Shown in pieces: positions 24,498 to 32,907 of a DNA stretch of 51,336 nt (its first letter is position 1; every line of letters begins with the position of its first letter). The notes below the pieces were generated by a model. That model was not told where the DNA came from, did not search any database, and was given only the letters and a program-made list of their open reading frames with translations. Source of the DNA: Kiritimatiellota bacterium (GTDB lineage Bacteria > Verrucomicrobiota > Kiritimatiellia > RFP12 > UBA1067); the NCBI GenBank assembly GCA_009778475.1, contig WRJS01000011.1:1-51336 (forward strand). The letters run 5' to 3'. A program made the translations under genes and the position numbers.

Positions 24498-26009
24498 TCA
24501 ACGAGACGGCACCCATTCCTCTTCAACGATGACAGGCGGGGCGAGAAGCCCGAACGGTTTCAGCTTGTCGTCGTACTGATTGCTAAAGCCGTTCGTCAGC
24601 TCGATGCGGATGGTGTTCCGTCCGGGGCGCAACGCCGCCGAGATGTCGGTCTCCCAAGGCTGGGTGATAATCGGCTCGAAGAGGGCGCCGTTGACGATGA
24701 CGTGCAGGACGATCGTGTCGAACGTCGGGAACGTCAGCAGGTAGCGCGAGCCGCGCGTGAGGTTCGGCAGATCGACGGAGGTCTCCAGCGCGAACGTCCC
24801 GGCATAGTACGGGTATCCTTGCTCAACGAGGTCGCCGATCGTGAAGGTCGCGTTTTCCTTTATAAGCGAAGCGCGTGAGCGGTTCACCGCAAAATCGCCC
24901 ATAAGGAGGTAATCGGCAAGACCGTCTTTTGTTATGACAGTCTCAATCTCGTTTTCGCCCGTTGTGAGCAACGCCGTGATGTCCGCCGTGCGGAGCTGCA
25001 CAAGGTTCGCGCGATACTCGTTTGTGGAGATGGCAATCGGTTTTTTGTTTACCGTGGCGGCGGCATACCCTTCGAGATCGATAGCCGCGAGTTTGCACTT
25101 GGCGGGAATATCCTCAATCGTCTCCACAATGCGAAGCGTGGAGCTGTTGCCATCGGGAGCATCGAAACACGTCCAGTTGTCGGTGGAGGTATGCACCAGC
25201 GCGTTCGGGTCGATGCGCTCGCCGCGCCATTCACCGTCCAGCTTGGCGACCTCCTTGCGCGGCGCGGGCGGCGCGTGGAAGCCGTCGAAAACGAGCGTGC
25301 GCGCGAACTCGCCGAAGCAGAGCACCCGCATCTGCTCTTGTTTCGGCGGGAGCGCGATGCGGTAGGCGCCGTCCTCCTCTTGGCGCAGCACGAGGGTCTT
25401 GCCGTTCACGGGGTTGAGGAACGCCGTCCGCGCATGGTAGTCGGACAGGTGGAGCGTGACGGTCAGCGTCTCTTCGGTAGGGTTTGTGAGTTTCAGCACG
25501 TGGCCGCCCTGAACCTCGTAAACATCTGCCCACACCTTTTCTGCGTCCGCACCCTCCAGCATGAACAGGGGCGTTTCGTCGTCGCCCGCCACGGAGGCTC
25601 CAATAGACCGGAGATAGTCGAGGCGCGCATACCAGTTCTCGAACAGGTCATGATACCGGTAGGGTTCAAGATCCGTCGAAAAAGCAAACATCTCGCGGTG
25701 CTTCTCGCTCGGCATACGGAACTCGCGCTGGTCGAACACCATCGTCGGGTCAGGCGCGTCCGTGCGGCTCAGCGTGACGCACCCGGCGGTGGTGAAGAGA
25801 AGGAGAAAGGAGAAAGGAGAAAGGTAAAAGGTAAAATGTAAAAAACAGAAAGTAGAAAATCCTTTGAGTCCTTTGCGCCTTTGTGTGAGATTAAAAAATC
25901 TCTGTTTATATTTAACCACAATAGACACTATGGAATGCACAATGGACACTATTTTCAAACTCTTGTGTCTATTGTGAAAACCATTGTGTCTATTGTGGTT
26001 AAAAATCAT
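24498..26009 (-). CDS. Lipoprotein of unknown function with repeat-derived N-terminus
   Basis: The open frame is 503 residues. The conserved-looking body begins at a lipobox near residue 76 (LLLFTTAGC). It includes a beta-rich segment at 140-230 (VLKLTNPTEETLTVTLHLSDYHARTAFLNP) and two galactose-binding-like or jelly-roll stretches (LAGTFALETSVDLP-type, then DISAALRPGRNTIRIELTN near 465). This resembles non-catalytic carbohydrate-associated proteins, but no family is certain. Residues 1-35 are translated from element A and 40-72 from low-complexity purine repeats, and no Shine-Dalgarno supports any start. The true start is therefore unknown; it may be one of the GTG/TTG codons in the repeat. 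The next gene upstream is the GT4 gene. Confidence 0.6.
   Translation of the reverse strand: MIFNHNRHNGFHNRHKSLKIVSIVHSIVSIVVKYKQRFFNLTQRRKGLKGFSTFCFLHFTFYLSPFSFLLLFTTAGCVTLSRTDAPDPTMVFDQREFRMPSEKHREMFAFSTDLEPYRYHDLFENWYARLDYLRSIGASVAGDDETPLFMLEGADAEKVWADVYEVQGGHVLKLTNPTEETLTVTLHLSDYHARTAFLNPVNGKTLVLRQEEDGAYRIALPPKQEQMRVLCFGEFARTLVFDGFHAPPAPRKEVAKLDGEWRGERIDPNALVHTSTDNWTCFDAPDGNSSTLRIVETIEDIPAKCKLAAIDLEGYAAATVNKKPIAISTNEYRANLVQLRTADITALLTTGENEIETVITKDGLADYLLMGDFAVNRSRASLIKENATFTIGDLVEQGYPYYAGTFALETSVDLPNLTRGSRYLLTFPTFDTIVLHVIVNGALFEPIITQPWETDISAALRPGRNTIRIELTNGFSNQYDDKLKPFGLLAPPVIVEEEWVPSR
25798..25900. repeat. Low-complexity purine tract and family C piece
   Basis: ggagaaaggagaaaggtaaaa-type words (about 25798-25855) are followed by cctttgcgcctttgtgtgag (about 25870-25889), related to 6444-6465. 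On the minus strand this sequence encodes the hydrophobic segment FLHFTFYLSPFSFLLLF of the lipoprotein signal peptide. Confidence 0.7.
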
Positions 26010-26037
26010 CCTATAGAATCCTGTTCGACCTGTCTAA
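25912..26037. repeat. Element A copy 2 with adjacent element B
   Basis: Element A spans 25912-26002 (91 bp) with perfect 17-bp terminal inverted repeats ttaaccacaatagacac / gtgtctattgtggttaa. A reversed element B (aatcctgttcgacctgtcta) follows at 26016-26037. This is the best-preserved copy of the composite in the window. Confidence 0.85.
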
Positions 26038-26067
26038 AAAAATGTGAGATTCATCATCGCTCTGCGG

Positions 26068-27171
26068 TTAAAAAGGGGAACGGAGGATTTCGCGGTAAAC
26101 CTCCTCGGTCTTGTCCACCATCTGCTGGAGCGAGAACCGCGCGAGGGCGTCGTCGCGCAGGTTGGTGAAGTCCGTGCGCGAGGCAAGCGCGAGTTTCTGT
26201 GCGAGCGCGTCAACGTCGCCGGGCGGGACGAGGAAGCCGTCGGTGCCGTCGCGGATGATGTCGAGCGCGCCGCCGCTGCGGGTGGCGATGACGGGGCAGT
26301 TCATCGCCAGCGCCTCCGCCATGGAGCGGCCGAATGCCTCGGGCTTGGCGGCGTTGGCGGAGACCAGCACGTTGCCGCTGGCGTACACTTCCGCGATGTT
26401 GCGCTGCCCGCCGGTGAACAGCACGGTGTCTTGCAGGCCGAGTTGCGCGGCCAGGTGTTTGAGGGATTCGAGGTGCGCGGCGCGGCTGGGCTCCGCGCTG
26501 CCGACGATGAGGGTGCGGATGTTCGGCACGTCCTTGCGGGCGAGGGCGGTGGCGCGGATCAGCACGTCGTAGCCTTTGAGCGGCGTGATGCGTCCCACGC
26601 CCAGCACGATGAAAGCGCCGTCGGGCGCGTACCGTTGGCGGAAGCCGTCGGTGAAGTCGCGGTCGAGCTTGGCGGGGTCGAATTGCTCGGGGTCGATGCC
26701 GCGGTGGATGAGGCGGATTTTTTCCTCGGGGGTGTTGTAGTGCTTGCGGATGTAATCGACTACGGCGGTGCTGGGGCAGATGACCCGCAGGCCTTCCGTC
26801 ATAATGCGGCTGTAGCGGCTGACGCTGTTGAAGCCGTGCACGGTGGAGACGCAGGGGATGCGGGCGCGGTTCGCAAAGTGGAAAAGCCAGCCCGGCACGC
26901 GGCTGCGGTAATGCACGAGGTCGGGGCGGAGGCTGCGGAGGATGGCGGCGAGGCGTAAGACGCGCGAGGGGGCGGAGAGGAGGCTCTTCGACTTCACGTC
27001 CATCTGCACGTGCGCCGCGCCGTCGCGGATGAGCGTGTCCACGAGCTTGCCGCCGCTGGAGATGACCGTGCTACGGTACCCGCGCCGCACCAGCTCGCGG
27101 CTGACCTCCACGGTTCCGCGCTCGACGCCGCCCTCATTCAGCGCGGGCAAAATCTGGACGATGTGGGCCAT
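26068..27171 (-). CDS. Glycosyltransferase family 4 (GT-B fold)
   Basis: A 367-residue retaining glycosyltransferase. The N-terminal domain begins VQILPALNEGGVERGTVEVSRELVRRGY, a glycine-rich loop typical of GT4. The C-terminal donor-binding domain includes GVGRITPLKGYDVLIRA, the LFTGGQRN loop and the EX7E motif (PEAFGRSMAEALAM). Such enzymes add sugars from nucleotide-sugar donors to lipopolysaccharide, capsule or glycolipid on the cytoplasmic side. No other glycan-assembly gene is adjacent, though the phosphohexomutase in the same window could feed precursor synthesis. The start is ATG 27171. Confidence 0.92.
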   Translation of the reverse strand: MAHIVQILPALNEGGVERGTVEVSRELVRRGYRSTVISSGGKLVDTLIRDGAAHVQMDVKSKSLLSAPSRVLRLAAILRSLRPDLVHYRSRVPGWLFHFANRARIPCVSTVHGFNSVSRYSRIMTEGLRVICPSTAVVDYIRKHYNTPEEKIRLIHRGIDPEQFDPAKLDRDFTDGFRQRYAPDGAFIVLGVGRITPLKGYDVLIRATALARKDVPNIRTLIVGSAEPSRAAHLESLKHLAAQLGLQDTVLFTGGQRNIAEVYASGNVLVSANAAKPEAFGRSMAEALAMNCPVIATRSGGALDIIRDGTDGFLVPPGDVDALAQKLALASRTDFTNLRDDALARFSLQQMVDKTEEVYREILRSPF

Positions 27172-27197
27172 AGGTGCGGGTGCATTTTCAATATCGG

Positions 27198-27232
27198 CTG
27201 CCGTCGATTGCTATCGATTGCCGTCGGCTTTC
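27198..27232. repeat. Family G words
   Basis: gccgtcgattgctatcgatt and neighbouring words form an imperfect tandem in the short gap between the GT4 gene and the mutarotase gene. Confidence 0.55.
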
Positions 27233-28139
27233 ATTGCAGGAGTTTGGCTTGGATGTCCATCTTCAGCGTGTGGCGTTCGCCGGGCTCGAGGGTGATAGCG
27301 GTGTCGCCACGGTTGACGGGCTCGACGCAGAGCATCCGCGTATGGTCGTCCTCCGCGAGGTCCGCGAACGTCTTGATGCGTTCCGCCCACGGGTTCCAGA
27401 CCACCACGTTGCGCGTGCCGGAGAAGGTGACGAGGGTGGCGCGTTGGAGCTTGGCGTCGCGGATGGCGATCTCGTTTTTCTCGGGCGTGTAGATGCGGTT
27501 GGTCTCGCCCGTGATGGCCAACGCGCCGTGCTGGCGTTTCGGCTCGGCGGAAGGGTAGTCGGTGTAAGCCGCGCCGTCGAGACCGTGGACGGACACCGCC
27601 CCGATGTCGCTCACGCGGAAATACGGGTGGAAGCCCTGCGAGAAATCGAACGGCCGCGTGTCGCGGTTCTCCGTGACGAGCTCCAGCGCGAGATGCTGCT
27701 CCAGGCGGATGCGCAACGACAGCCCGAACGCGAAACCCCACATCCGCCGCGTCTGATCATTGTCTGCGAGCGACAGGCGGATATCCGTGGCCTCGCCCGA
27801 ATACTCGGTTGCGGACACGTCCCAGCGCATGAGGCGGGCGAACCCGTGCAGGGGGAGGCCCGCCCCCTCCGCCGCCGGACCGAACCACGGCCAGCACACG
27901 GGGATGCCGCCGCGGATCGGCTGGCCCGGCGCGAACGCGGAACGCTTGCTCAAGAACAGCACGGGCCCCAGCCCGACGGGGCGGTACGAGAGGACGTGAC
28001 CGCCGTAGAGCGACACTTCGCACGCGCCGTACTTGCCCGCGAGCGCGACAATCGGAAGGCCCGCCTCGCCCGCGCGGAACGCGATGCGCCCGGCCGCGCC
28101 GAAACGCTGGTTGAGCAGTGCAATGTCGGGGTAGTTCAT
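27231..28139 (-). CDS. D-hexose-6-phosphate mutarotase (aldose 1-epimerase family, YeaD-like)
   Basis: A 302-residue beta-sandwich enzyme that interconverts the alpha and beta anomers of hexose 6-phosphates. Family marks are LYGGHVLSY, IRGGIPVCWPWFGP, LPLHGFAR (catalytic histidine), GFHPYFRV and VVWNPWAERI, with the acidic residue in LCVEPVN. The start codon overlaps the stop of the lipoprotein gene upstream (ATGA). The family works in central sugar metabolism and fits the phosphohexomutase and glycosyltransferase in the region. Confidence 0.92.
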   Translation of the reverse strand: MNYPDIALLNQRFGAAGRIAFRAGEAGLPIVALAGKYGACEVSLYGGHVLSYRPVGLGPVLFLSKRSAFAPGQPIRGGIPVCWPWFGPAAEGAGLPLHGFARLMRWDVSATEYSGEATDIRLSLADNDQTRRMWGFAFGLSLRIRLEQHLALELVTENRDTRPFDFSQGFHPYFRVSDIGAVSVHGLDGAAYTDYPSAEPKRQHGALAITGETNRIYTPEKNEIAIRDAKLQRATLVTFSGTRNVVVWNPWAERIKTFADLAEDDHTRMLCVEPVNRGDTAITLEPGERHTLKMDIQAKLLQ

Positions 28140-28606
28140 TTCTTCTGCTTGATGATGTCGATCGCCAGAACCTTGTCCCCGCTGAACTCGATCCGCAGGT
28201 ACTCGTTGCGGTCGTAGAGGTACGAGCGCTGCAACTGATAGTCCGTCGTCCAGTACGTCGTCCCGCGCCGCCCGAGGACAGGGTAATGCACGGACTGGAA
28301 CTGGTCAACGGGCTGCGCGTCCACGGTGCAGTACGACCACACCATGTTGGTCGATGCCTCCGTGGTGCGGTCGTAGGTATGCGTCGGCTGGCCATAGACA
28401 ATCCACGCGGCGGTCGAGGGGTCGCCGATGTTAAGCTGCCCGTTCAGGATGCGCTCCTGCGCCTCCTCGGGCAACGTCTCGAAAAACGCAGACTCGTGCT
28501 GGATGCGTTTCTGGAGCTGCCCCTGCGGGGTCTCGCACCCCGCCATGAACAACACCGACAACGCACCGCACAATCCGCACATGAACCAATCCTGTGTCAT
28601 CATCAT
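28136..28606 (-). CDS. Small hypothetical lipoprotein
   Basis: A 156-residue protein with an N-terminal signal and lipobox FMAGC (cysteine about 24). The mature part has a helix rich in Glu/Gln (QLQKRIQHESAFFETLPEEAQERILNGQ) and then beta strands with YGQPTHTYDRTT and WTTDYQLQRSYLYDRNEYLRIEF. The 'ETLPEEAQERILNGQLNIGDP...AWIVYGQP' pattern resembles small outer-membrane lipoproteins of the SmpA type. Three tandem ATG codons follow GGAGAGGAAG, and 28606 is the first. It overlaps the mutarotase by 4 bp. Confidence 0.75.
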   Translation of the reverse strand: MMMTQDWFMCGLCGALSVLFMAGCETPQGQLQKRIQHESAFFETLPEEAQERILNGQLNIGDPSTAAWIVYGQPTHTYDRTTEASTNMVWSYCTVDAQPVDQFQSVHYPVLGRRGTTYWTTDYQLQRSYLYDRNEYLRIEFSGDKVLAIDIIKQKK

Positions 28607-28728
28607 CTTCCTCTCCTCGCTTTAGGGTTTACGCCTACACGTTACACGTCACCGTATTCAAAAACACAAAGCATAGTGGATTTCGCGGAGAAAGAAAAGC
28701 GGATTTTGCGAGGGCGCGGACACCCACG

Positions 28729-28866
28729 CTATCCAGCCCAGTGCGCCATCTGCCTCACGAGGCCGTCGCGCAAGGGGAGGGCGGGACGGAACGCGGGTGG
28801 GCGTGCGCCGCCGCTCAGGGCGCAGAGCCATGCGATGAGCGAGGGCAGGAAGGCGCGGCGCGTCAT
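28729..28866 (-). CDS. Short twin-arginine-type exported peptide, possibly truncated
   Basis: A 45-codon frame starts with an ATG overlapping the TGA of the radical SAM gene (ATGA), a strong hint of coupled translation. The peptide begins MTRRAFLPSLIAWLCALSGG, which fits a Tat or Sec signal (TRRxFL followed by a hydrophobic stretch). It then runs into ARPPAFRPALPLRDGLVRQM before a TAG. The mature part is only about 25 residues, so this may be the remnant of a longer exported protein cut off by a stop or indel. 28607-28728 shows nothing else. Confidence 0.45.
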   Translation of the reverse strand: MTRRAFLPSLIAWLCALSGGARPPAFRPALPLRDGLVRQMAHWAG

Positions 28867-29852
28867 GCCCATACCCCTTGTGCGCGTTTGCCGCAGTCGG
28901 GGCAGGCGCCGCCTTGCGTGAGGCGGTTTGCTTTCACGACGTAGCGCTGGCGCGTGATGAGCGCCGCGCCGCAGCTGGCGCAGGTGGTGGTCTCGCCGTC
29001 GGCGACCTCTGCGTTGCCGACATAGACGTGCTTGAGGCCTTCTTTACGCGCGATGTCCCGTGCGCGTGTCAGCGTCCCGATGGGCGTGGGCGGCAGGTGC
29101 GTCATCCTGAACTGCGGGAAGAAGCGCGAGAAGTGGAGCGGCGTCTCCGCGCCGATCGTTGCGGCGACCCACGCGCACAATTTTCGGAAGAGGTCGTCCG
29201 AGTCGTTGAGCGTCGGCACGACGAGGTTGGTGATTTCGACGTGCGTGCCGGCGGCCCTCATCATCTCCACGGTGCGCAGGACGGGCTCGAGGGTCGCGCC
29301 GCACACGTCGCGGTAGAAGGGGTCGCTGAACGCCTTGATGTCCACGTTCGCCGCGTCGATGACGGCGAGGAGCTTGCGCAGGGGCGCGGGGTTGATGTAG
29401 CCCGCCGTGACAAGGACGTTACGCAGACCGGCGGCGCGGGCCGCCTGTGCGCAGTCGAGCGTGTATTCGTAACTCACGAGCGGTTCGGTGTAGGTGTAGG
29501 CGACGTGGCGACACCCATGACGCGCGGCGAGCGCGGGGAGCGCGGGCGGCGGGAGGTCGAAGGCCTGCACGTCCTCGGGGTTCGCCTGTGAGATGTCGGC
29601 GTTCTGGCAGTTCTTGCAGTGCAGGTTGCACCCTGCCGTGCCGACGGACAGGATCTGCTGGCCCGGGAAGAAATGGAAGAGCGGCTTCTTCTCCATCGGG
29701 TCAACATGCACCGCGCACGGCCGCCCGTAGGTGGCCGCCTGCAACGCGCCGCCGACGTTCATGCGGATGCGGCACTCGCCGCTGAACCCCGGCGGGACGC
29801 GGCAGAGCTTCGGGCAAATCGTGCATCGCACAGGCTGTTCCTTCATGTCCAT
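28863..29852 (-). CDS. AmmeMemoRadiSam system radical SAM enzyme
   Basis: A 329-residue radical SAM protein related to pyruvate-formate-lyase-activating enzymes. The N-terminal segment CTICPKLCRVPPGFSGEC is a cysteine motif of this subfamily. C75, C79 and C82 (CNLHCKNC) form the CxxxCxxC site for the [4Fe-4S] cluster that cleaves SAM. The C-terminal zinc-ribbon-like part has CASC and CPDC. In many bacteria and archaea this enzyme is encoded with AMMECR1 and MEMO1 homologues; neither is nearby here. The reaction is unknown. The start MDMKEQ is preceded by GGAG. A short Tat-like frame overlaps its stop. Confidence 0.92.
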   Translation of the reverse strand: MDMKEQPVRCTICPKLCRVPPGFSGECRIRMNVGGALQAATYGRPCAVHVDPMEKKPLFHFFPGQQILSVGTAGCNLHCKNCQNADISQANPEDVQAFDLPPPALPALAARHGCRHVAYTYTEPLVSYEYTLDCAQAARAAGLRNVLVTAGYINPAPLRKLLAVIDAANVDIKAFSDPFYRDVCGATLEPVLRTVEMMRAAGTHVEITNLVVPTLNDSDDLFRKLCAWVAATIGAETPLHFSRFFPQFRMTHLPPTPIGTLTRARDIARKEGLKHVYVGNAEVADGETTTCASCGAALITRQRYVVKANRLTQGGACPDCGKRAQGVWA

Positions 29853-29936
29853 GTTCCGTTCACTCCTGACGAACCTTTAGGGGGCAACACATTACTCTTT
29901 TTGAGGGGGGGAGTCAACACGCGAATGATGCGGCGC

Positions 29937-32690
29937 TCATCCGCCGAAGAATGCGTCAACCGCGGCGAGCAGGGCGGCGCGGTCGGGGGTGGGCTGGACG
30001 GGGCTGGGGAGGCTGCGGCAGAAGGTCGCGCCGTAGCCGCGGGTGATGAGGCGGGGATCGGCGATGATGACGATGCCGCGATCGGTGCAGGTGCGGATAA
30101 GGCGGCCGAACCCTTGCCGGAAACGGATTACGGCCTGCGGCACGGAGAGCTCGCGGAAGGAGCTGCCGCCGGATTGCTCGATCTGCTCACAGCGGGCCTC
30201 GAAGATGGGGTCGCCCACGGCGGTGAACGGCAGCCGCGCCATCACGACGCAGCTGAGCGCCTCGCCCACCACGTCCACGCCTTCCCAGAAGGAGTGCGTG
30301 CCGAGCAGGACGCTGGGGCAGTCGGCGGAGCGGAACACGCGCGTGATCTGGTCGCGCGTGCCGCTCGCGCCATGCAGGAGCAGGCGGATGCCGGCCTCGC
30401 CCAGGGGTGCCTCCAAAAGGCGGCCGACGCTGTTCATCATCTCGTAGCTGGTGAAGAGGCCGAGCGCACGCCCGCGCGTTTTCAGGAACACGTCGAGCAT
30501 CAGGCCGCTGAGTTGTTCGACGTAGGAGCCGCCGTCCGCGCCCGTCGGCTCGGGGAGGCAGGTGAGCGCGAGCGCGGCGCATTGCTTGCGGTAGTCGAAC
30601 GGGCTTTCGGCGACGCAGGTGATGAGGCGTTCGGCCTCGATGAGGTCAATGCCGAGGCGCCGCCCGATGTAGTTGAACGAGCCGCCGACGCGCAGGGTCG
30701 CGGAGCAGAACACCACGGAGGTTTTTTTCGCGTAGAGGCGTTCGGCGAGCGCGTGGGAGATGTTCAGGGGCGCGGCGGTGAGGCTGGCCTGACCGGGCCA
30801 GTAGCGCCCGGCGGGCTCGGACCAGAACACGGATTCGGGGTCTTGCGCGTCCAGCACGAAGTGCATGGCGGCGGCGAAGCCTTTGAGCGTCGCGACCGCG
30901 CCCTCGATGCTGGCGGCCTGATCGCCGTAGAGCGCGAGCTCGCCGGCGGCGGCGCGGCGCAGCAGGTCGGCCAGTTGCGTAAGGCATTCCGTGGCGGCCT
31001 GCAGCGATGTGCGCAAGGCTTCGCGGCAGACGGCCACGTCCGCTTCGTCGAGGAGGTCGTCGGCGGGCATGAAGGCGTTGCTGCGGAACACGAGGCGTTT
31101 GAGGGGCGGGGCTTTCGCGTCGCCGACGAGCATGGCGGGGGAGAACGCGGCGGTTTCGCAGCGGTAGCGCACGGCGTTCCTGCCGCCCGCGAGCAGCTGC
31201 CCCATGCGCTCGAACAGCACGCGCGCGTCGGTGCGGATGTCCTCCACGGCGCGGCGGGCGGCGCGGAGGCGTTCGCGCAGGGTCTCGGCGATGTCGCTGT
31301 CGGCGGTGACCGCGCCCTTCTCCAAGTGGTTGCGGAGAGTCTCGAGGATGCCGCCGCCGCGCTTGGCGCGGGGGCGGCTGAGGCGGTTGAGCGCTTGGCT
31401 CAGGCCCTGCGGCGTGAACTCAACAGAGAGGTGGCGCGTGGCGGTCTCCTCAAGGTTGTGCGCCTCGTCAAAGACAATCTGCGCGTAGGGCGGCAGCATC
31501 CCGCCGTCCACCTGCAGGTCGGAGAAGACGAGCGCGTGGTTGGCGATGACGACGTGCGCGGCGAGCGCGCGGGCGCGGGCCTTCTGCAGGAAGCAGCGGC
31601 GGAAGTAGCGGCACGCGCGGCCTTGGCACTCTTCGCCCACGGAGGCGAGCTTGGCGAGGAACGCGGCGCTGGCGCGCCCCGCGCCCGCGAAGGCGTCGAG
31701 GTCGCCGTCGGGTGTGCGGACCGCCCACGCCACGGCCTCGGTGAAGAGGCGAAGCTCGGGGCGGTCGAGCTCGAATTGGCTGTACTCCAGCAGGACGGCG
31801 AGCTGGCGCAGGCAGAGGTAGTTGGAGCGGCCTTTCAGCACCGCGACGCGGAGGCGCTGGCTGTCGTCCTCGCCGAACTCGGCGCGGATGGCCTCGCGCA
31901 CGAGCGGGAGGTCTTTCTCGATAAGCTGCGACTGGAGGTTGCGCGTGTTGGTGCTGACGATGACGGGGATGTCGTTCAGCCGCGCCCACGCGGCGGCGGG
32001 GATGAGGTAGGCGAGACTCTTGCCCACGCCCGTGCCGGCCTCGACCAGCAGGTGCTTGCCCTCGTTGAACGCGCGGGCCACGGCGCGGAGCATGGCGACC
32101 TGCCCGAGGCGCGGCTCGTAGCCCGGCATCAGCCGCGCGAAAATCCCGTTGGGCAGCAGGTGCGCGGCCACGCGCTCCGGCGCGAGCGGGGAGCAGTCCG
32201 CGTGCGTCGGCGTGTGCTTGCGCTCGACGCGCAGGTTCTCCGCCGCGAACGCATCCACCCAGTTGCCGCAGTTGCGCCCGGACTGGCGGACGCGATCCGC
32301 GAGGGCGCCGAAGAGGTGCGCGAGGGCTTTCTCGCCCAAGTCGCGCAAGAGCAGCTCGATGGTCTCCAGCGCCCAGAGCGGGAACGCGGCGAGGCGTTTC
32401 TCGAACTGCTGCCACGCGCCATACAGCGCCTCCGCGGACGGCGCGGCGTCCGTGAACATCTGCGCGGCGTGTTCCAGCGGCGTGTCGGGGAAGGCGAACG
32501 CGCGCACGGCCATGACGTCCGCGATGTCCGTGCACTTCTCCGGCGCAAGATCCTCGAACGCGGCCACGTCGTTGGTCAGATAAACGACACGCCCCTCCTC
32601 CGCCGCATCCCGTGGGGGCGGGGGATAGGCGCTGAACACAGGTTTCTCCCCTGCGCGGCGCGTTATCCAGACTGTCCTAATCGTGACCAT
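29937..32690 (-). CDS. ATP-dependent helicase of the DinG/XPD (Rad3) family
   Basis: A 917-residue superfamily 2 helicase. Walker A is VEAGTGVGKS (about 214-223), and the DEAH box is IVFDEAHNLEETA (about 403-415). The cysteine cluster CQGRACRYFRRCFL (about 350-365) marks the [4Fe-4S] domain of XPD-type enzymes. C-terminal helicase motifs are LGTHSFWEGVDVVG and QAVIRFRQGFGRLIRT. An N-terminal region of about 190 residues has no obvious exonuclease motif. DinG-type helicases unwind R-loops and D-loops during replication stress. The start is uncertain: ATG 32690 was chosen because the protein-like sequence begins there. The longer upstream frame is repeat-like. Confidence 0.9.
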   Translation of the reverse strand: MVTIRTVWITRRAGEKPVFSAYPPPPRDAAEEGRVVYLTNDVAAFEDLAPEKCTDIADVMAVRAFAFPDTPLEHAAQMFTDAAPSAEALYGAWQQFEKRLAAFPLWALETIELLLRDLGEKALAHLFGALADRVRQSGRNCGNWVDAFAAENLRVERKHTPTHADCSPLAPERVAAHLLPNGIFARLMPGYEPRLGQVAMLRAVARAFNEGKHLLVEAGTGVGKSLAYLIPAAAWARLNDIPVIVSTNTRNLQSQLIEKDLPLVREAIRAEFGEDDSQRLRVAVLKGRSNYLCLRQLAVLLEYSQFELDRPELRLFTEAVAWAVRTPDGDLDAFAGAGRASAAFLAKLASVGEECQGRACRYFRRCFLQKARARALAAHVVIANHALVFSDLQVDGGMLPPYAQIVFDEAHNLEETATRHLSVEFTPQGLSQALNRLSRPRAKRGGGILETLRNHLEKGAVTADSDIAETLRERLRAARRAVEDIRTDARVLFERMGQLLAGGRNAVRYRCETAAFSPAMLVGDAKAPPLKRLVFRSNAFMPADDLLDEADVAVCREALRTSLQAATECLTQLADLLRRAAAGELALYGDQAASIEGAVATLKGFAAAMHFVLDAQDPESVFWSEPAGRYWPGQASLTAAPLNISHALAERLYAKKTSVVFCSATLRVGGSFNYIGRRLGIDLIEAERLITCVAESPFDYRKQCAALALTCLPEPTGADGGSYVEQLSGLMLDVFLKTRGRALGLFTSYEMMNSVGRLLEAPLGEAGIRLLLHGASGTRDQITRVFRSADCPSVLLGTHSFWEGVDVVGEALSCVVMARLPFTAVGDPIFEARCEQIEQSGGSSFRELSVPQAVIRFRQGFGRLIRTCTDRGIVIIADPRLITRGYGATFCRSLPSPVQPTPDRAALLAAVDAFFGG

Positions 32691-32696
32691 TTGGAA

Positions 32697-32726
32697 AACG
32701 TAGCACATCCTTGCGCCAACCGTCAA
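32697..32726 (-). promoter_or_regulatory. Possible promoter for the DinG-like helicase
   Basis: On the minus strand TTGACG (32726-32721) and TACGTT (32702-32697) are 18 bp apart. The predicted start site falls at or next to the chosen ATG, so the mRNA could be leaderless or the true start may lie further in. Confidence 0.35.
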
Positions 32727-32805
32727 GACGATTGACGCGGGGGAAGCGGAAAGTTCGGCGTCGGCGCACGCGGCGCGTCCATAAAAAAAAATTCTATTTT
32801 TTGTC

Positions 32806-32835
32806 TTGCATGACGCGCCCATGTTCAGATATACT
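32806..32835 (+). promoter_or_regulatory. Promoter for the Gfo/Idh/MocA gene
   Basis: TTGCAT (32806-32811) and TATACT (32830-32835) with an 18-bp spacer, 72 bp before the start codon. An A9 tract lies just upstream, which may act as an UP-like element. Confidence 0.7.
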
Positions 32836-32907
32836 GAAGGTCTAAAATTTGTTCCGACGACAGCGTGTGAGTAGTGCGGGAATAAATGACGAGGGAGGAA
32901 AGACAGT

